Origin: Bdellovibrio sp.
Lineage (GTDB): Bacteria > Bdellovibrionota > Bdellovibrionia > Bdellovibrionales > Bdellovibrionaceae
Direction: 5' to 3'
Assembly: GCA_014378765.1 (NCBI GenBank)
Contig: JACMNA010000033.1
Coordinates: 1 to 64,000 of the forward strand
DNA length: 64,000 nucleotides
Shown here: positions 9,053 through 17,418 of the stretch, one piece after another
How the letters are laid out: each line of letters starts with the position of its first letter
How positions within the stretch are numbered: the stretch's first letter is position 1
Position numbers and translations under genes: made by a program
The notes under the pieces: model-generated
Databases searched by the model: none
Seen by the model: only the letters and a program-made list of their open reading frames with translations
What the model was told of the DNA's origin: nothing

Positions 9053-9177
9053 AGGTTTAATAGTTTACACGAAGGCTTTATACCCCCGCAACTAAATCTG
9101 ATGTCTAAGACCCTAAAAAGATTGGCGCACCCTATTCTTTTGACTGGAATGCGATTCGGCGTGAGCATAAAACCCTC

Positions 9178-10437
9178 ATGAACCTAGAAAAACAAGAATC
9201 ACTTATTCAGCTTTCCGCAGAGCAAAAACACGCTTTCGAAATGTGCCAATCGGGTGAGAACATTTTTTTAACGGGCGGGGCGGGTTCAGGCAAAAGCTTC
9301 GTGGTGCGCGAGTTTATGAAAGACAAAAACGATAAAGAAATGCCAATATTAGCCAGCACGGGCGCGGCCGCCGTGCTGTTAGGCGGTCGTACCTTTCATA
9401 GCTTTTTTGGGCTGGGCATAATGGAAGGCGGAGCGCAGGCAACCTTTGCCCGCGTCATAAATGACAAAAAAACCATGAAAAGAATTCGGCAAGTTGAGGG
9501 CGTTATCATTGATGAAATATCGATGATTCCGGGTGATGCCTTAATGGTCGCCGAAATGATTTCACAAGCCGCGCGCGAATCAAGTTTACCGTGGGGCGGA
9601 ATGCGAATGATTGCGGTGGGTGATTTTGGTCAGTTGCCACCGGTGACGCGCTTTGGGCAAAAACGTGACTGGTGTTTTTTAAACGATGTCTGGCGAAAAA
9701 CTGATTTTCAAATTTGCCATCTCAATTTAAATCAAAGAATACAAGATAATGAATTTCTAAATGTGCTATCCGATATTCGCGAAGGTCAAATTACCGAACG
9801 GGTGAAAGACTTTTTGCAAGACCACACTCAGGCCCACGATGAAGATCATCCGGGCACAAGATTATTTCCACGCCGAGATCAATCGGAAGAATACAATCAG
9901 AAAAAACTAGCCGAAATAAATGAAGACGAAGTTATAATTGATTCAATTTATTTCGGTGAGCAAAGATATATCGAAATTTTAACTAAATCGGCCCCGGTGC
10001 CGCAACAATTGAAATTAAAAGTGGGTTGCCGCGTTTTATTTTTAAAAAATGACTCACAAAAGCGCTGGGTGAATGGTACGCGCGGAACGCTCGTTCATTA
10101 TCAGCCTGACCACCTAGTTGTTCGAAAAGAAGGCGGTCGAGAAGTCACCGTCGAAAAATTTTCTTTTTCGCTGTTGGATGCAGACGGCAATATGAAAGCC
10201 AGTGTTATACAATTTCCTGTTAATTTAGCTTACGCCACCACCATTCATAAATCGCAAGGGGCAACCCTTGATGAATTGTGGTGTGATTTAGGCTCATTGT
10301 GGGAGCCGGGGCACGCCTACGTGGCCCTTTCGCGGTTACGTGATGCCAGCGGACTTCATATTGTGCGCTGGCATCCACGTTCAATCATTACCGATCCGGC
10401 CGTCACGGCTTTTTATAAAAACAGCTTGCCTAGCTAG
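9178..10437 (+). CDS. PIF1-like superfamily 1B DNA helicase
   Basis: ATP-driven 5'-3' helicase of the PIF1/RecD2 group. At 419 aa it is a minimal helicase without accessory domains. Seen motifs: Walker A GGAGSGKS (about residue 34), motif Ia ASTGAAA, Walker B IIDEISMI, motif III GDFGQLPPV, and near the C-terminus TIHKSQGATLD and YVALSRLRD (motifs V/VI). A likely SH3-like insertion lies around residues 280-335. PIF1 proteins unwind G-quadruplexes, R-loops and stalled forks; the role here is inferred. There is no clear Shine-Dalgarno before the ATG, and a CATAAA box ends 6 nt upstream, so a short-leader or leaderless mRNA is possible. Confidence 0.88.
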   Translation: MNLEKQESLIQLSAEQKHAFEMCQSGENIFLTGGAGSGKSFVVREFMKDKNDKEMPILASTGAAAVLLGGRTFHSFFGLGIMEGGAQATFARVINDKKTMKRIRQVEGVIIDEISMIPGDALMVAEMISQAARESSLPWGGMRMIAVGDFGQLPPVTRFGQKRDWCFLNDVWRKTDFQICHLNLNQRIQDNEFLNVLSDIREGQITERVKDFLQDHTQAHDEDHPGTRLFPRRDQSEEYNQKKLAEINEDEVIIDSIYFGEQRYIEILTKSAPVPQQLKLKVGCRVLFLKNDSQKRWVNGTRGTLVHYQPDHLVVRKEGGREVTVEKFSFSLLDADGNMKASVIQFPVNLAYATTIHKSQGATLDELWCDLGSLWEPGHAYVALSRLRDASGLHIVRWHPRSIITDPAVTAFYKNSLPS

Positions 10438-10475
10438 AAACTGATTTGGCCTTAAGCAACAAGAGTGATCCGTTT

Positions 10476-10505
10476 TTGACTCTGTCAGTACGACTTTGTT
10501 AGAGT
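10476..10505 (+). promoter_or_regulatory. Candidate sigma-70 promoter for hpd-hmgA-ribD
   Basis: TTGACT at 10476-10481, then an 18-bp spacer, then an extended -10 TGT-TAGAGT with the hexamer at 10500-10505. It ends 26 bp before the hpd ATG and just upstream of the AAGGAG ribosome site (10519-10524). Both hexamers deviate from consensus, so this is a reading by eye, but it is the best match in the gap. Confidence 0.45.
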
Positions 10506-10531
10506 CGAAAAACAATAGAAGGAGTCTGAAA

Positions 10532-11608
10532 ATGGCTTTAGCGATCGATTGGGCTTACGGAAAAATGACTGATAAAAATCCACTGGGATTAAACGGCGTC
10601 GACTTTTTAGAATTTGCCGGCACCGATGCCGCGCACTTTGATAATCTATTTAAAAAAATGGGTTTTACCGAAGTTGCCAAAATTGAAAATAAAAATATTA
10701 AATTATACCGCCAGGGCGATATTAATTTCATTCTTAATTTAGAACCCAATACTTTTGCCGCCGAATTTGTAAAAGCCCATGGCCCATCAGTTTCATCAAG
10801 CGGCTTTCGCGTTGGTGATGCCACAAAGGCTTTTGAAGAAGCGGTTAAGCGCGGCGCGCGCCCTTACGATGGCAACGAAAACAGTCGGGGCGCTACACCT
10901 TACTTAGGCATTTACGGCATTGGTGATTCGTTAGTTTATTTTATGGATGAAACAAACCATAAGGATCTTTATGCCAACCAATTTAAGATGAAGGACATTA
11001 CAATTAGTCCTAAAGGCTTAGGATTAGATATTATCGATCATTTTACAAATAACGTGCCTAAGGGTGAAATGACAAAGTGGAGTGACTTTTACGAAAAGAT
11101 TTTTAACTTCCGTGAAGTTCGATACTTCGATATTAAAGGCAAATCGACCGGCTTACTTTCAAAAGCGATGCGATCGCCGTGCTCGAAATTTTCAGTTCCA
11201 ATTAATGAACCCACCGATACTAAATCACAAATTCAAGAGTACCTCGATGAATATAAAGGTTCGGGCATTCAGCATATCGCCCTTACCACAAAAGTAATTA
11301 GCGATACGTTAGAAAAATTAAAGGCGAATGATATTCAATTTTTAAGTCCACCGCCGACTAGTTACTATCAACAATTGAAAAATCGTTTACCAATGGTGAC
11401 CGAAGACATTGCGCGCCTCCAGCGTAACGCCATTTTAGTTGATGGCGATCACGAGGGGTATTTATTGCAAATTTTTACTAAGAATGTCATCGGACCCGTA
11501 TTTTTTGAAGTAATTGAACGCAAAGGCCACGAGGGTTTTGGCGAAGGAAATTTTCAAGCGCTGTTTGATGCAATTGAAGCCGATCAGCGCGAGCGAGGAT
11601 ATTTATAA
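10532..11608 (+). CDS. hpd: 4-hydroxyphenylpyruvate dioxygenase
   Basis: Non-haem iron enzyme that turns 4-hydroxyphenylpyruvate into homogentisate, in tyrosine breakdown. The 358-aa protein has the two vicinal-oxygen-chelate domains of the family. The iron ligands are seen as His in IIDHFTNNV, His in GIQHIALTT and Glu in FFEVIER; the C-terminal helix GFGEGNFQALFDAIE, which gates the active site, is well conserved. The start is the ATG at 10532, preceded by AAGGAG at 7-nt spacing; the in-frame TTG at 10496 lies in the promoter region and is not used. Its stop overlaps the hmgA ATG as TAATG. Confidence 0.97.
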   Translation: MALAIDWAYGKMTDKNPLGLNGVDFLEFAGTDAAHFDNLFKKMGFTEVAKIENKNIKLYRQGDINFILNLEPNTFAAEFVKAHGPSVSSSGFRVGDATKAFEEAVKRGARPYDGNENSRGATPYLGIYGIGDSLVYFMDETNHKDLYANQFKMKDITISPKGLGLDIIDHFTNNVPKGEMTKWSDFYEKIFNFREVRYFDIKGKSTGLLSKAMRSPCSKFSVPINEPTDTKSQIQEYLDEYKGSGIQHIALTTKVISDTLEKLKANDIQFLSPPPTSYYQQLKNRLPMVTEDIARLQRNAILVDGDHEGYLLQIFTKNVIGPVFFEVIERKGHEGFGEGNFQALFDAIEADQRERGYL

Positions 11609-12729
11609 TGTACCAATATTCGCAAGGTAAACATAATACTCAAGGCCATAAGGGAATTCCTGAGGGCTGTTACGAAGAAGAACAAGGTCGTAAAGGTTTT
11701 TATGGGCAAGTATCTCATTTAATAAAAGCAGATGCTTCAACTAAGTGGACGAATATTCAAGGGCCCCTGAAGCCGCATCTTTATGATTTAGTAGAAATGA
11801 AATATCAGAATGGCCATTGGCACCGCTTATTTTATAATTCTGACGTAGCTATTTATTCTAGTTGGAATGAAAAGACAGAATTAAAGTCTGAACTTAACTT
11901 GATGAACGCTTTTCGAAATGCCGATGGCGACACACTTTATTTTTGCCATGCCGGTTCGGGCTCGGTTTTAACGGAGTACGGGCTTTTAAAATTTAATAAA
12001 GGCACATACATCAATTTGCCAAAATCATTACATCACACTTTTGTTTTTGATGAGAAGACTCAGTTTCTAGTCGTTGAATCATTAAATAGTTCTTACCGCG
12101 AGCCTGAGCGCGGCATGATCGGCCGCAACGGATTTTATGACCCGGCCAGTTTTGGTAAGCCAGACCTCGACGCCATGCACGCTTTTTTAAAATCGAAAAA
12201 TATTGAAGCGCGCGAAGTTTTAGTAAAACGTTTAGAGGCTATTACGCATTTCTCTTACCCAAGCACCGTTTACGATACGGTTGGTTGGAAAGGTGATTAC
12301 TTTCCATTTACCTTACACATCAACGATATGATGCCGATTGTTTCGCACCGGGTGCATTTGCCGCCGTCGGCGCACACGACTTTCGTTGCGAATGGCTTTG
12401 TGGTTTGTACTTTTTTACCGCGCCCGCTTGAGACTGACGAAGATGCCTTAAAAGTTCCATTTTATCACCAGAACATCGATTACGATGAAGTTTTATTTTA
12501 TCACGATGGAAATTTCTTTAGCCGTGATAATTTACATTCAAATATGATTTCGATGCATCCGGCTGGGTTTCCGCACGGACCGCATCCAAAAGCGTTCGCG
12601 AATCAGGGCAAGAAAACTCATACCGATGAAGTAGCGGTTATGATTGATTCGTGGAAACCATTGCATGTTGATTCACATATCGAAAAAGTTGAACTTACGA
12701 ATTACTGGCAATCGTGGATGAAAAAGTAA
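11608..12729 (+). CDS. hmgA: Homogentisate 1,2-dioxygenase
   Basis: Opens the ring of homogentisate to maleylacetoacetate. The 373-aa protein is the shorter bacterial type. The iron-site region is seen as PFYHQNIDYDEVLFYHDG (His and Asp/Glu) and MHPAGFPHGPHP (His) in the C-terminal cupin half. The start overlaps the hpd stop by one base (TAATG), so the two enzymes are made together and channel tyrosine carbon. The next enzyme genes, maleylacetoacetate isomerase and fumarylacetoacetase, are not in this window. If they are absent from the genome, the pathway would stall at maleylacetoacetate. Confidence 0.93.
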   Translation: MYQYSQGKHNTQGHKGIPEGCYEEEQGRKGFYGQVSHLIKADASTKWTNIQGPLKPHLYDLVEMKYQNGHWHRLFYNSDVAIYSSWNEKTELKSELNLMNAFRNADGDTLYFCHAGSGSVLTEYGLLKFNKGTYINLPKSLHHTFVFDEKTQFLVVESLNSSYREPERGMIGRNGFYDPASFGKPDLDAMHAFLKSKNIEAREVLVKRLEAITHFSYPSTVYDTVGWKGDYFPFTLHINDMMPIVSHRVHLPPSAHTTFVANGFVVCTFLPRPLETDEDALKVPFYHQNIDYDEVLFYHDGNFFSRDNLHSNMISMHPAGFPHGPHPKAFANQGKKTHTDEVAVMIDSWKPLHVDSHIEKVELTNYWQSWMKK

Positions 12730-13829
12730 GTTCTTTCAAAAAGGGCGACCTCATTACGCCAGAACAAGCCATGCAGTTGGCAATCGAGCTGGCTTATCTT
12801 GGCGCTGCTTACGTATCACCTAATCCGCTAGTGGGCTGCGTGATCGTTGATAGAAATCATCAAATTCTTGCAACTGGTTATCACGCGCGCTTTGGTGCGG
12901 CTCACGCCGAGGCCGACGCCTTAGCAAAGGTGAACGTCGATGAGTTAAAGAACGCGACTCTTTACGTCACGCTAGAGCCTTGCGCCCACGAGGGTAAAAC
13001 TCCGTCGTGCGCCAAGGCTATTGCGCAGCTACCAATTAAAAAAGTTATTTACGGTTTAACGGACCCAAATCCCCTCGTCAGCGGGCAAGGCGCTGCCATT
13101 ATTCAAGCCGCCGGTAAGAACGCCGTTGAATACGAAGGCCCGCTAAAAAAAGATTTAGAAGATGTGTGTGAAATTTTCTTAAAAAACTTTCGTCAGAAAA
13201 AAATATTTATTGCGGCCAAAGTAGCGGCCAGCCTTGACGGGCAAATGGGGCTAAAGAGCGGTGAAAGTAAATGGATCACGGGTGAAAGCTCGCGCGAACA
13301 TGTGCATTTGCTACGCGCCAGATATGACGCGCTTTTAGTGGGGCGAAATACGATTGAAAATGACAATCCTTCGCTTAATATTCGTCATCCAGATATAAAA
13401 AAACACATTAAGTTAATTATTATGGATCCATCAGGATCGCTATTAACAAAAGCTGCTCAGGCTAATAAATTTAATTTTTTAAAGACTCACAAAAAAGAAA
13501 ATATTTTTTTCGCGACAAAAAAATTACAACTCAATTCTGATTACCAACAAATTGAATTCTTAGATTTGTTAGATTTAACAAAAAAATTCTGGCACTTGCA
13601 AATTCGCTCCGTTCTTATTGAGGGCGGAGCTTATACGTATTCTTCTTTTTTAAACGCGAAACTTATCGATCGACTTCATCTATTTTTAGCACCAGCCGTT
13701 ATAGGTGCGGCCAACGGACTCTCGTGGACAAGCGCTTTCGAAACTGAGAGCCTGCAAAATAAATTAATTCTTAATAACTTAAAAACTCAAACCTTTAAAC
13801 CAGATATCTATATTACAGGAACTCTATGA
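12714..13829 (+). CDS. ribD: Bifunctional riboflavin deaminase/reductase
   Basis: Catalyses the deamination and side-chain reduction steps of riboflavin synthesis. The N-terminal deaminase has SPNPLVGCVIV, the zinc-site HAE (residues 64-66) and EPCAHEGKTPSC with Cys90 and Cys99. The reductase domain starts near residue 160 with KVAASLDGQMGLKSGESKWITG and contains ALLVGRNTI and the LIEGG block. The start is GTG at 12714, overlapping hmgA by 16 bp; the ATG at 12771 would remove residues normally present before the PNP motif. No other rib gene is nearby, so its place behind two tyrosine-catabolism genes is unusual. At 371 aa it has normal length. Confidence 0.95.
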   Translation: MDEKVSSFKKGDLITPEQAMQLAIELAYLGAAYVSPNPLVGCVIVDRNHQILATGYHARFGAAHAEADALAKVNVDELKNATLYVTLEPCAHEGKTPSCAKAIAQLPIKKVIYGLTDPNPLVSGQGAAIIQAAGKNAVEYEGPLKKDLEDVCEIFLKNFRQKKIFIAAKVAASLDGQMGLKSGESKWITGESSREHVHLLRARYDALLVGRNTIENDNPSLNIRHPDIKKHIKLIIMDPSGSLLTKAAQANKFNFLKTHKKENIFFATKKLQLNSDYQQIEFLDLLDLTKKFWHLQIRSVLIEGGAYTYSSFLNAKLIDRLHLFLAPAVIGAANGLSWTSAFETESLQNKLILNNLKTQTFKPDIYITGTL

Positions 13830-14539
13830 AAAAAAATATCATCGCACTTATTCTGTTAGCCTCGAACTTCGCTTTTTCTTACACCGCCGAAATTCGCGAG
13901 CTTAACTCGAAAAATAAAAACATTTTATTTACCTTAAGCTCGGAAGAAAAAATGGTTGGTTCGGAAAAGACGATTTTAGCATTAATTAAATCTAAAGACG
14001 AAGTGATGGTTGACCAAACGGCAGTCATCGACGCCAGCACCGCTGAATTAATCAGTGGTTCGATTGACCAACGCCAAACAAAAGAAAAAGGCACGGTTGA
14101 CGTCGAGGGCGATAAAGTTAAATTAACTTACCGCGCCGATGGTAAAGCCTTAAAAAAGAAAGAATTAAAAAAACCAGAACGTTTTCTAGCTCCCGGAAAT
14201 TTTGATGAGTGGTTAACCGTTCATTTCGAAGAATTTAAAAAAGAAAAAACGATTTCGATAAACTTTTTAGTTTGGGAGCGAATGGAAATCTATAAATTCA
14301 AACTAGAGTATTTAGGCTTAACGGAACTCGGTGCACAAAAAGCTCAGCAGTTTAAATTAAGTATTGATAACGCCCTGATCGCTACCTTCATTAAGCCCAT
14401 TTACATTTGGAAAACCGAAGATATGAAAAAAATACTAAAGTTTGAAGGCCGAGTGGCTGTCAAGCAGGTCAAAGGTCGTGGTCTAGAAAATTTAGACGGA
14501 GAAGTTCTGTATTTTCATGAAGTTAAAGCACCGCAGTAA
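13826..14539 (+). CDS. Secreted protein of unknown function
   Basis: A 237-aa protein with a Sec-type signal peptide (MKKN, hydrophobic core to about residue 17, likely cut near FAFS-YTA). The mature part is rich in Lys and Glu and predicted to be mostly beta-strand (alternating patterns such as KVKLTYRAD and ISINFLVWERMEIYKFKLEYLG), without Cys. I do not recognise the family, though the strand pattern recalls DUF3108-type periplasmic proteins. It starts in an ATGA overlap with ribD and so belongs to the hpd operon by position, although no biochemical link is evident. Confidence 0.75.
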   Translation: MKKNIIALILLASNFAFSYTAEIRELNSKNKNILFTLSSEEKMVGSEKTILALIKSKDEVMVDQTAVIDASTAELISGSIDQRQTKEKGTVDVEGDKVKLTYRADGKALKKKELKKPERFLAPGNFDEWLTVHFEEFKKEKTISINFLVWERMEIYKFKLEYLGLTELGAQKAQQFKLSIDNALIATFIKPIYIWKTEDMKKILKFEGRVAVKQVKGRGLENLDGEVLYFHEVKAPQ

Positions 14540-14577
14540 TTTGACATGGTCTAGGTCAGAAGGTTTTTCAAAACCCA

Positions 14578-14586
14578 TGATATACT
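14578..14586 (+). promoter_or_regulatory. Extended -10 element before the coiled-coil protein gene
   Basis: TGA-TATACT (TGn plus a near-consensus hexamer at 14581-14586) ends 9 nt before the ATG at 14596, with no Shine-Dalgarno between. This would give a very short leader or a leaderless mRNA. A TTGACA at 14541 is 34 bp upstream of the hexamer and too far to be its -35 partner. Confidence 0.35.
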
Positions 14587-14595
14587 GATTCAAAT

Positions 14596-14973
14596 ATGAA
14601 CGAAGAATTAAATTCCACTGGCTTACGAGATGAATGGTCCCTGTTACTGCATAGTTTTTTAGAGAGCGAATCGCCCAAACCCGAGTTGGCCGAACAGCTA
14701 AAGAACATGGATGTATCAAGTATTAAACGTGAGCTAAGTCACAAGCGTAAAAAGCTTAATCAATCGATCGAAAAAATAAAAATTAAGTTAGAGCAGGTTT
14801 CTAGCGTCATTGATAATCTAGAACTTGTTGGTTCAGACACTGCCGGACTTTTAAAGGAAATCGACTTCTTAAGTAAAGAGGGGCAAATGATTTCGGAAGC
14901 CATCTTTGTACTAGACCAGAAAATTAAAAAGATTCACCAATTGCAAGACCAGGCGGCTTCGGAAGCTAGTTAG
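14596..14973 (+). CDS. Small coiled-coil protein of unknown function
   Basis: A 125-aa soluble protein without signal peptide or Cys. From about residue 45 to the end it is almost wholly heptad-like (KRELSHKRKKLNQSIEKIKIKLEQ and onward), so it should form a long helical hairpin or dimeric coiled coil. I do not recognise it. It stands alone in its transcription unit, with a TGATATACT extended -10 just before the start, and its stop overlaps the convergent TrmJ-like gene by 4 bp. Confidence 0.65.
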   Translation: MNEELNSTGLRDEWSLLLHSFLESESPKPELAEQLKNMDVSSIKRELSHKRKKLNQSIEKIKIKLEQVSSVIDNLELVGSDTAGLLKEIDFLSKEGQMISEAIFVLDQKIKKIHQLQDQAASEAS

Positions 14974-15737
14974 TCTTTACTTTGCGGCGAACGCATTCGA
15001 CGGATGCTTTGCTGCAAAACAATTTCAAGCATTCGAAATTCTTTCTCAGACGGTGCATTTTGTAATAGCATGCGCCTTAACACGGTAAAAATATTTGTTT
15101 TACGTTTGCTTAAATCGATATTCATTTCTTCAAGCCATCTTTTTAATGTCTCGTCCGGAAAAATCATGGGCTTACGCTGTTGCGCGCGCGCCTGCTGCTG
15201 ACCCTCTAGCTTCGAACGAGTGCCACCAAATACCGACCGAAAGATAAATAACGCCAGCAAGGTAGCTTGCGAAAGGTTTAAACTGGTATTGTCGCCATAC
15301 GTAGGAATTGAACAACAGTGATTCGCGTACTGAATATCTTCACCGCTTAGTCCCCAGTCTTCTGGACCAAATAAAATGTGAATAGGAAATTGGGTTTCTA
15401 AATTTTTTTGTAATCCTGGATGCGTCTGTTGAATATGTCGCAAGGTAGTTTCTAAATCTTCTACCTGACGGCCTTTGCCATCGCGAGCAGTAGTGGCGAT
15501 TTGAATACCACGAGGTTCTTTTTCGTAAAACTCGGCCCAGTTAGTATAAATCTTTTTATTTTCGAAAGCGGCCTGGCCGTTGGCGGCGGCTTTATTAGCT
15601 TCAATGGTAAATTCGCATTGGGGTCCGACAAGAATGAGTTTTGAAAAACCCATATTAGCCATGGCTCGCGAAGTCGCCCCCACGTTGCGTTCGTAAATGG
15701 AACGCACTAAAACAATTCGTAAATCAATGTTTCGCAT
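14970..15737 (-). CDS. SpoU-class RNA 2'-O-methyltransferase, TrmJ-like
   Basis: SAM-dependent SPOUT enzyme that methylates a ribose in tRNA or rRNA. The 255-aa protein begins with the SpoU domain: IVLVRSIYERNVGATSRAMANMGF (motif 1), ILFGPEDWGLS (motif 2) and IPTYGDNTSLNLSQA (motif 3, part of the trefoil knot). The C-terminal 90 residues are helical, as in TrmJ, which modifies position 32 of tRNAs; an exact target cannot be assigned. The gene overlaps the end of the aromatic amino acid hydroxylase gene by 14 bp, so the two are cotranscribed. Confidence 0.9.
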   Translation of the reverse strand: MRNIDLRIVLVRSIYERNVGATSRAMANMGFSKLILVGPQCEFTIEANKAAANGQAAFENKKIYTNWAEFYEKEPRGIQIATTARDGKGRQVEDLETTLRHIQQTHPGLQKNLETQFPIHILFGPEDWGLSGEDIQYANHCCSIPTYGDNTSLNLSQATLLALFIFRSVFGGTRSKLEGQQQARAQQRKPMIFPDETLKRWLEEMNIDLSKRKTNIFTVLRRMLLQNAPSEKEFRMLEIVLQQSIRRMRSPQSKD

Positions 15738-17415
15738 GGGCCAGTCTTAAACCTTCAACGATTAGCGATTGCGTCTCTTTGTTTTTTTTCATCAAAGTCG
15801 TCAGGTGAAATTCAATTAATTTCAAAAAACCCGCATCATAATTTTTATGGTAACCAATTTCTAATAGCTCAACGAACAAAAGCCACTCGGGCGAAGACGC
15901 TTGGCTGAGTTTTAGAAAAAGCTCTTTGAAATCGCCTAAAGTTGAGTTTTTGTTTTCGCGCAAACTGCGAACTTTTTGGTAATCAGAAAATAATTTCTTT
16001 TGTTGTTCGGTATACTGGGGCGCCTGCACACGGGCGGCGATAAAATCGTCGACCTCGCCGTAGGCAGCGCGATCGGCCGGGCCACCAAAAACAGAAGTCA
16101 CTTCGTTAACTAAAATGACATCGTAAAGCCCCCACTCGGGTAAAAACAATTTTTCTTGGTTAAATTCACAAGAGGCTTGGCTGAACGTTAATATCATCGC
16201 GGTTTCAGAAATCTTTTTGATTTTATCTAAACGCCCGGTCACTTTAACGCCAGACTCATAATGAAGCTCGTTCACATCTTTAATTTTGAGTTCAGTCACA
16301 TTAAACTTTTTAATAGAGCCAACCGGGGTGCCGTAACCATGTTGATGGTATTTAGCATCGTGACCGGTGATTTCTATATCTGAAAAACAAATTTGAGTTG
16401 GGCCTTCAAACTGAACGTACGCAATCGATTGGTTAGACGCCGTTAAATATTTTTTAAGTACGCCGCTAACCTGAAACCCATTTTCAAATTGCACGGTATT
16501 CACGGTTTCAGCCTGAATGGCTTTGTTAAGTCCGATGACGCCGCCTTTTCGGTAGGCCATAGTTTGCGCAAGCTCATCAAGTACTTGCCCGAGGTCATTA
16601 AAATCTCGCGCAACAAACAGTTGTGGTTGCGGTTCAGTTATGTCGTAAGCCTGTTTCACGCACTCAAGCGTAAGCGGAATCTTTTTTACTTTATCAGATA
16701 GGCACCATTTTGATTCGCCAACTGATGAAAGTAATCCGGCTCCAAATATTTTTGCGTTGTTGATATCACCCACTAAACCATATTCGGCTGTCCACCAATT
16801 CATGCGCGACAATTCAGCCGCCTCAGAAATAAATTGAGTTTCCGCCATAACGGCTTTTAATTTCTCTTCGGCAAGTAAAATTTGTTCGGGCGTTGAGCTT
16901 GGATTTTCTTTTATGTCTGAAAGTTCACGAATGGCTTGGTATTGTTGTAAATCTTGTTTGCTAAGAATCGCTTTTTTAGCGACTTGCGCGTATTGCTTTA
17001 AGTAATTTGAATACTCAACGTTCGCAATTATGGGAGCATGCCCAGCAGCTTCATGAACGATGTCGGGCGCCGGGGTATAAAGTAAGTGATCGATCGAACG
17101 CATATCCGAAGCAATTGGTAATACACTTAATGACTGCAGCTCCATAAACGCGGCGGGCGGAATAAATCCGCTAACGGGGACGGCGCGCCAGCCAAATTTT
17201 TCTAAGTGGGCACTTACATTTTCAATGCGAGGAATTTGTTCGATATCAATTCCGGTTTTTTCTAAACCTTCAAGATAACTCGCGTGCGCATTCTTTGATA
17301 AAAAATCTTTAAGTTGCCGAAGTACATAGCGCCATACCGCTTGGTCTAAAGGCGTGTACTTTTCGTAATTTTGTTCAACCACGTATTTTTGTAAATGCTT
17401 TGGTAACGATTGCAT
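15724..17415 (-). CDS. Aromatic amino acid hydroxylase (Phe 4-monooxygenase type), long form
   Basis: Pterin-dependent iron enzyme, most likely converting phenylalanine to tyrosine. The catalytic domain fills residues 1-290; the iron ligands are His121 and His126 in PDIVHEAAGHAP and Glu211 in WWTAEYGL. Typical bacterial PhhA is under 300 aa; this protein is 563 aa. The extra C-terminal half holds two related segments, around residues 307-346 and 383-420, each opening with a (Q/H)(F/Y)E-G-V(S/T)G pattern, followed by a helical tail. Similar long forms occur in Bacteroidetes and Bdellovibrio relatives (from memory). No pterin dehydratase gene is nearby. It lies near hpd-hmgA and supplies their pathway. 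Confidence 0.9.
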   Translation of the reverse strand: MQSLPKHLQKYVVEQNYEKYTPLDQAVWRYVLRQLKDFLSKNAHASYLEGLEKTGIDIEQIPRIENVSAHLEKFGWRAVPVSGFIPPAAFMELQSLSVLPIASDMRSIDHLLYTPAPDIVHEAAGHAPIIANVEYSNYLKQYAQVAKKAILSKQDLQQYQAIRELSDIKENPSSTPEQILLAEEKLKAVMAETQFISEAAELSRMNWWTAEYGLVGDINNAKIFGAGLLSSVGESKWCLSDKVKKIPLTLECVKQAYDITEPQPQLFVARDFNDLGQVLDELAQTMAYRKGGVIGLNKAIQAETVNTVQFENGFQVSGVLKKYLTASNQSIAYVQFEGPTQICFSDIEITGHDAKYHQHGYGTPVGSIKKFNVTELKIKDVNELHYESGVKVTGRLDKIKKISETAMILTFSQASCEFNQEKLFLPEWGLYDVILVNEVTSVFGGPADRAAYGEVDDFIAARVQAPQYTEQQKKLFSDYQKVRSLRENKNSTLGDFKELFLKLSQASSPEWLLFVELLEIGYHKNYDAGFLKLIEFHLTTLMKKNKETQSLIVEGLRLAHAKH

Positions 17416-17418
17416 AGG

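Noticed and set aside
12700-12800. FMN riboswitch before ribD
   Set aside because: ribD begins inside hmgA; there is no leader in which a riboswitch could lie.
14541-14546. TTGACA resembling a -35 box
   Set aside because: The nearest good -10 (14581) is 34 bp away; the extended -10 can work without it.
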